Origin: BD2-11 clade cluster bacterium bin43
GTDB lineage: Bacteria > Gemmatimonadota > Gemmatimonadetes > Longimicrobiales > Gaopeijiaceae
Length of the DNA stretch: 64,000 bases
Direction: 5' to 3'
NCBI GenBank assembly: GCA_002238605.1
Contig: MPMR01000018.1
Coordinates: 1 to 64,000, forward strand
Shown here: positions 62,384 to 64,000 of the stretch, piece by piece
Position numbering within the stretch: position 1 is the first letter of the stretch
Layout: every line of letters begins with the position of its first letter
The notes under the pieces: generated by a model
The model's database searches: none
What the model saw: only the letters and a program-made list of their open reading frames with translations
What the model was told of the DNA's origin: nothing
Made by a program: the position numbers and the translations under genes

Positions 62384-63582
62384 CGTTCCGACCCGGCGGC
62401 AGGTGCTGCGCCAGCGGGCATGTCTCCTTCAGCGAGCTGGACGGCGGCGTCGTGCCCGAGGAAGTGGTGGCCATCCACGAGCACGATCTCTCCGGGATCG
62501 ACCATCGAGGTCTCCGGGTTCTCCAGGATTTCGACCACCTGGTCGTTTTCGAGCCCGGTGGTGACGTAGCGCCACTCGGTGCGGCCGATTTCCCCCTCCT
62601 CCTCGTTGAAGACGAAAAGCATGGTGCGCCGGTCGCGCTCGAGCACCGCGGAGCGCGGGACCAGGATGCGCTCGGTGAAGTGCTGCGCGTCCAGCGATAC
62701 GCTCGCGTACATGCCGGGTTTGATCCTGCCGCCGGGGTTCGGGAGCAACACGGTCACGCGCGCCGAGCGGGTCTCGAGGTCGATAACCGGGTTGATGGTC
62801 TCCACCGTGCCGGTGAAGGTTTCGCCCGGGAACGCGGCGAAGGTCATGGTGGCGCGCCGGCCCTCCTCCAGGAGCCCGATTTCGCCCTCCAGCACCTGGG
62901 CTTCGACCTTGATGGGGTCCAGCTCCACGACGGTGACCAACTCGTCGCCCTGGGCCACGAACTGGGCCGGCACGACTCGCAGGTCGGCGACCCGGCCCGC
63001 GAAGGGAGCGCTGATTCGCGTCCACGAGAGTTCCAGCTCCGCCTGGCGAACGCTCACCATGGCATCATCCAGACCGCTGCGGGAGCGAGCGACGCGCGCC
63101 CGCTCCGCGCGCACCTCGGGATCGGCGATTTCGTCGTCGAAGAGCACGATCTGCTCGTAGTCGGCCTGGGCCCCGGTGAGCGTGCTGTTGGCCCGCGCCA
63201 GCGCCAGCGCGTACTCGGTGGTGTCGATCTGGATGAGGAAGGCATCGGAATCGACCGGATCGTTCTCGCGCACCCTGACGTCCCGCACCTGGCCGGCCAC
63301 GCGAGCCACAAGGGTGGCGCGACGGAACGCGGCCGCCATCCCCGAAGCCGTGATCCTGATCCAGAGCGTATCGCGGTGCACGCGCGCACCGGTCACCGGC
63401 TGGGCGCGCCGCGCAAAACTCGCAAGGGAGGCATCCGGCACCTCGAGCGTCGTCGCTTCGGAGGGGGTTGCGGCATCCTCGTCCGCGGGAGCCGGACGCA
63501 ACCGCAGATAAATGCCGCCGCCGAGCAAGACCGCGATGATCACGACGGTTGTGACTCCCAGCGTCGTCTTCGAAAAGCTCAT
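62380..63582 (-). CDS. RND periplasmic adaptor (membrane fusion protein)
   Basis: Has 400 residues: N-terminal membrane anchor (about 8-28), a barrel-sandwich domain in two halves (RATLVARVAGQVRDVRVREND near 85 and TRISAPFAGRVADLRVVPAQFV near 185), a short alpha-hairpin between them (ALARANSTLTGAQADYEQI; RARVARSRSGLDDAM), a beta-barrel domain and a membrane-proximal domain with FNEEEGEIGRTEWRYV. First gene of the adaptor-TolC-RND-RND-gltX operon. Divergent from lexA across 323 bases. Confidence 0.93.
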   Translation of the reverse strand: MSFSKTTLGVTTVVIIAVLLGGGIYLRLRPAPADEDAATPSEATTLEVPDASLASFARRAQPVTGARVHRDTLWIRITASGMAAAFRRATLVARVAGQVRDVRVRENDPVDSDAFLIQIDTTEYALALARANSTLTGAQADYEQIVLFDDEIADPEVRAERARVARSRSGLDDAMVSVRQAELELSWTRISAPFAGRVADLRVVPAQFVAQGDELVTVVELDPIKVEAQVLEGEIGLLEEGRRATMTFAAFPGETFTGTVETINPVIDLETRSARVTVLLPNPGGRIKPGMYASVSLDAQHFTERILVPRSAVLERDRRTMLFVFNEEEGEIGRTEWRYVTTGLENDQVVEILENPETSMVDPGEIVLVDGHHFLGHDAAVQLAEGDMPAGAAPAAGSER

Positions 63583-63905
63583 GGGCCGGATTCCTTCAGA
63601 TCGCTGGCTGATGGGCGGTTGCCCGAGGGATTCGGGGTGCCGACAGGTTCACTGAGAGCCATACACCACACTACGCTCCAATGATCTGACACCATGACGT
63701 TTTGACGAACGGATCCGGTCGAAGGGTTGCCGATCGGCGCGATTGGAACAAGGTGGCGAGGAGGCGCGGGCGCGGCCATGGCAATACGGGATTCCGTGCT
63801 TGCTCTCCACCCCTGTCCGGCCTAGTATTTCTCCCCTTCCGGTCGGCCGCGGAGTCGATCGGCGGACCAGCCAACGGAATCGACGGACTCGCCGAAACAC
63901 TGTCC
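63583..63905. other. Divergent gap between the adaptor gene and lexA (323 bases)
   Basis: Probably holds promoters for both the efflux operon (minus) and lexA (plus). Apart from the lexA promoter candidate listed separately I see no firm signal; no clear SOS box of the GAAC-N4-GTTC or CTGT-N8-ACAG type was found by eye. Open frames here are composition shadows. Confidence 0.5.
63800..63828 (+). promoter_or_regulatory. Candidate promoter of lexA
   Basis: TTGCTC (63800-63805), a 17-bp spacer and TAGTAT (63823-63828) lie about 78 bases before the lexA ATG. Matches are three and four of six, so this is a modest prediction supported mainly by spacing and position. Confidence 0.35.
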
Positions 63906-64000
63906 ATGCTCCCACCTCCAAACGAGATCGAGCGCGGCATACTGGACTACATGGAGTCCTATCTGCGCCGGCATACCTATCAACCGTCGGTTCGCGAGAT
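63906..64000 (+). CDS. lexA: LexA repressor, N-terminal fragment (runs off window)
   Basis: Only the first 31 codons are present: MLPPPNEIERG then ILDYMESYLRRHTYQPSVREI. The helix followed by PSVREI is the characteristic start of the LexA winged-helix DNA-binding domain. LexA represses SOS genes and autocleaves on RecA activation. The cleavage site and Ser/Lys dyad lie outside the window. No strong ribosome site precedes the ATG, so a slightly different start is possible. Confidence 0.8.
   Translation, partial: MLPPPNEIERGILDYMESYLRRHTYQPSVRE

Noticed and set aside
1-64000. tRNA, rRNA, insertion sequences, prophage or integrase genes
   Set aside because: Gaps between genes were read for cloverleaf-like sequence and terminal inverted repeats; none was recognised, and no transposase or integrase motif appears.

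Overview
The window is GC-rich DNA (visibly around 65-70 % G+C) from a Gram-negative bacterium. It combines Bacteroidota-style SusC/SusD nutrient-uptake pairs, TonB-type receptors, many lipoproteins and a tripartite RND efflux operon with very high G+C and dense ATGA stop/start overlaps. That combination best fits Gemmatimonadota or a close relative. This is inferred from gene content; no rRNA or tRNA gene was seen.

Layout. 1-3592: tail of a membrane protein, then ftsY-recG. 3791-15744: a housekeeping block with asnS, mazG (opposite strand), alr, a cytidine deaminase reading in frame into a lipoprotein, an outer-membrane barrel protein, miaB, a LapA-like protein, comEC and fbp. 15784-17879: two lipoproteins (one with leucine-rich repeats) and a small receptor-plug-like lipoprotein, ending at a strong bidirectional terminator. 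18022-22443: first susC-susD operon (minus strand) with a recognisable promoter and a triplicated 11-bp leader repeat. 22487-28444: thioesterase, Tat-exported M20 amidase, a barrel-less receptor-like protein, an amidohydrolase lipoprotein and an unrecognised protein. 28534-46179: a plus-strand carbohydrate region with an orphan plug lipoprotein, susC-susD, an Nramp-fold transporter without the metal motif, a NagB-type deaminase, a YetA/PL26-like exported protein, a quinohemoprotein dehydrogenase, an exported amidohydrolase, then SDR fructuronate reductase, UxuA, Eda and KdgK. 46264-49364: ankyrin protein and a convergent GntR-ABC operon with a nested-palindrome operator. 49494-52742: class A beta-lactamase-fold lipoprotein, CDGSH protein, ispG and a small exported protein. 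52861-63582: minus-strand operon of adaptor, TolC, two RND pumps and gltX. 63906-64000: start of lexA.

How the genes work together. The carbohydrate region supports outer-membrane uptake (SusC/D), periplasmic processing (YetA-like protein, PQQ dehydrogenase, amidohydrolase) and a complete cytoplasmic route from fructuronate or mannonate through KDG and KDPG to pyruvate plus glyceraldehyde-3-phosphate. The actual polysaccharide cannot be read from sequence alone.

Most unusual points: the in-frame Cdd-lipoprotein fusion; a 24-bp tandem duplication of the tolC/RND stop-start junction that creates a 22-codon leader ORF; three receptor-like proteins without barrels; a near-perfect palindrome (core ACTACCGGTAGT) repeated between genes; and the Nramp-like transporter without DPGN or MPH motifs.
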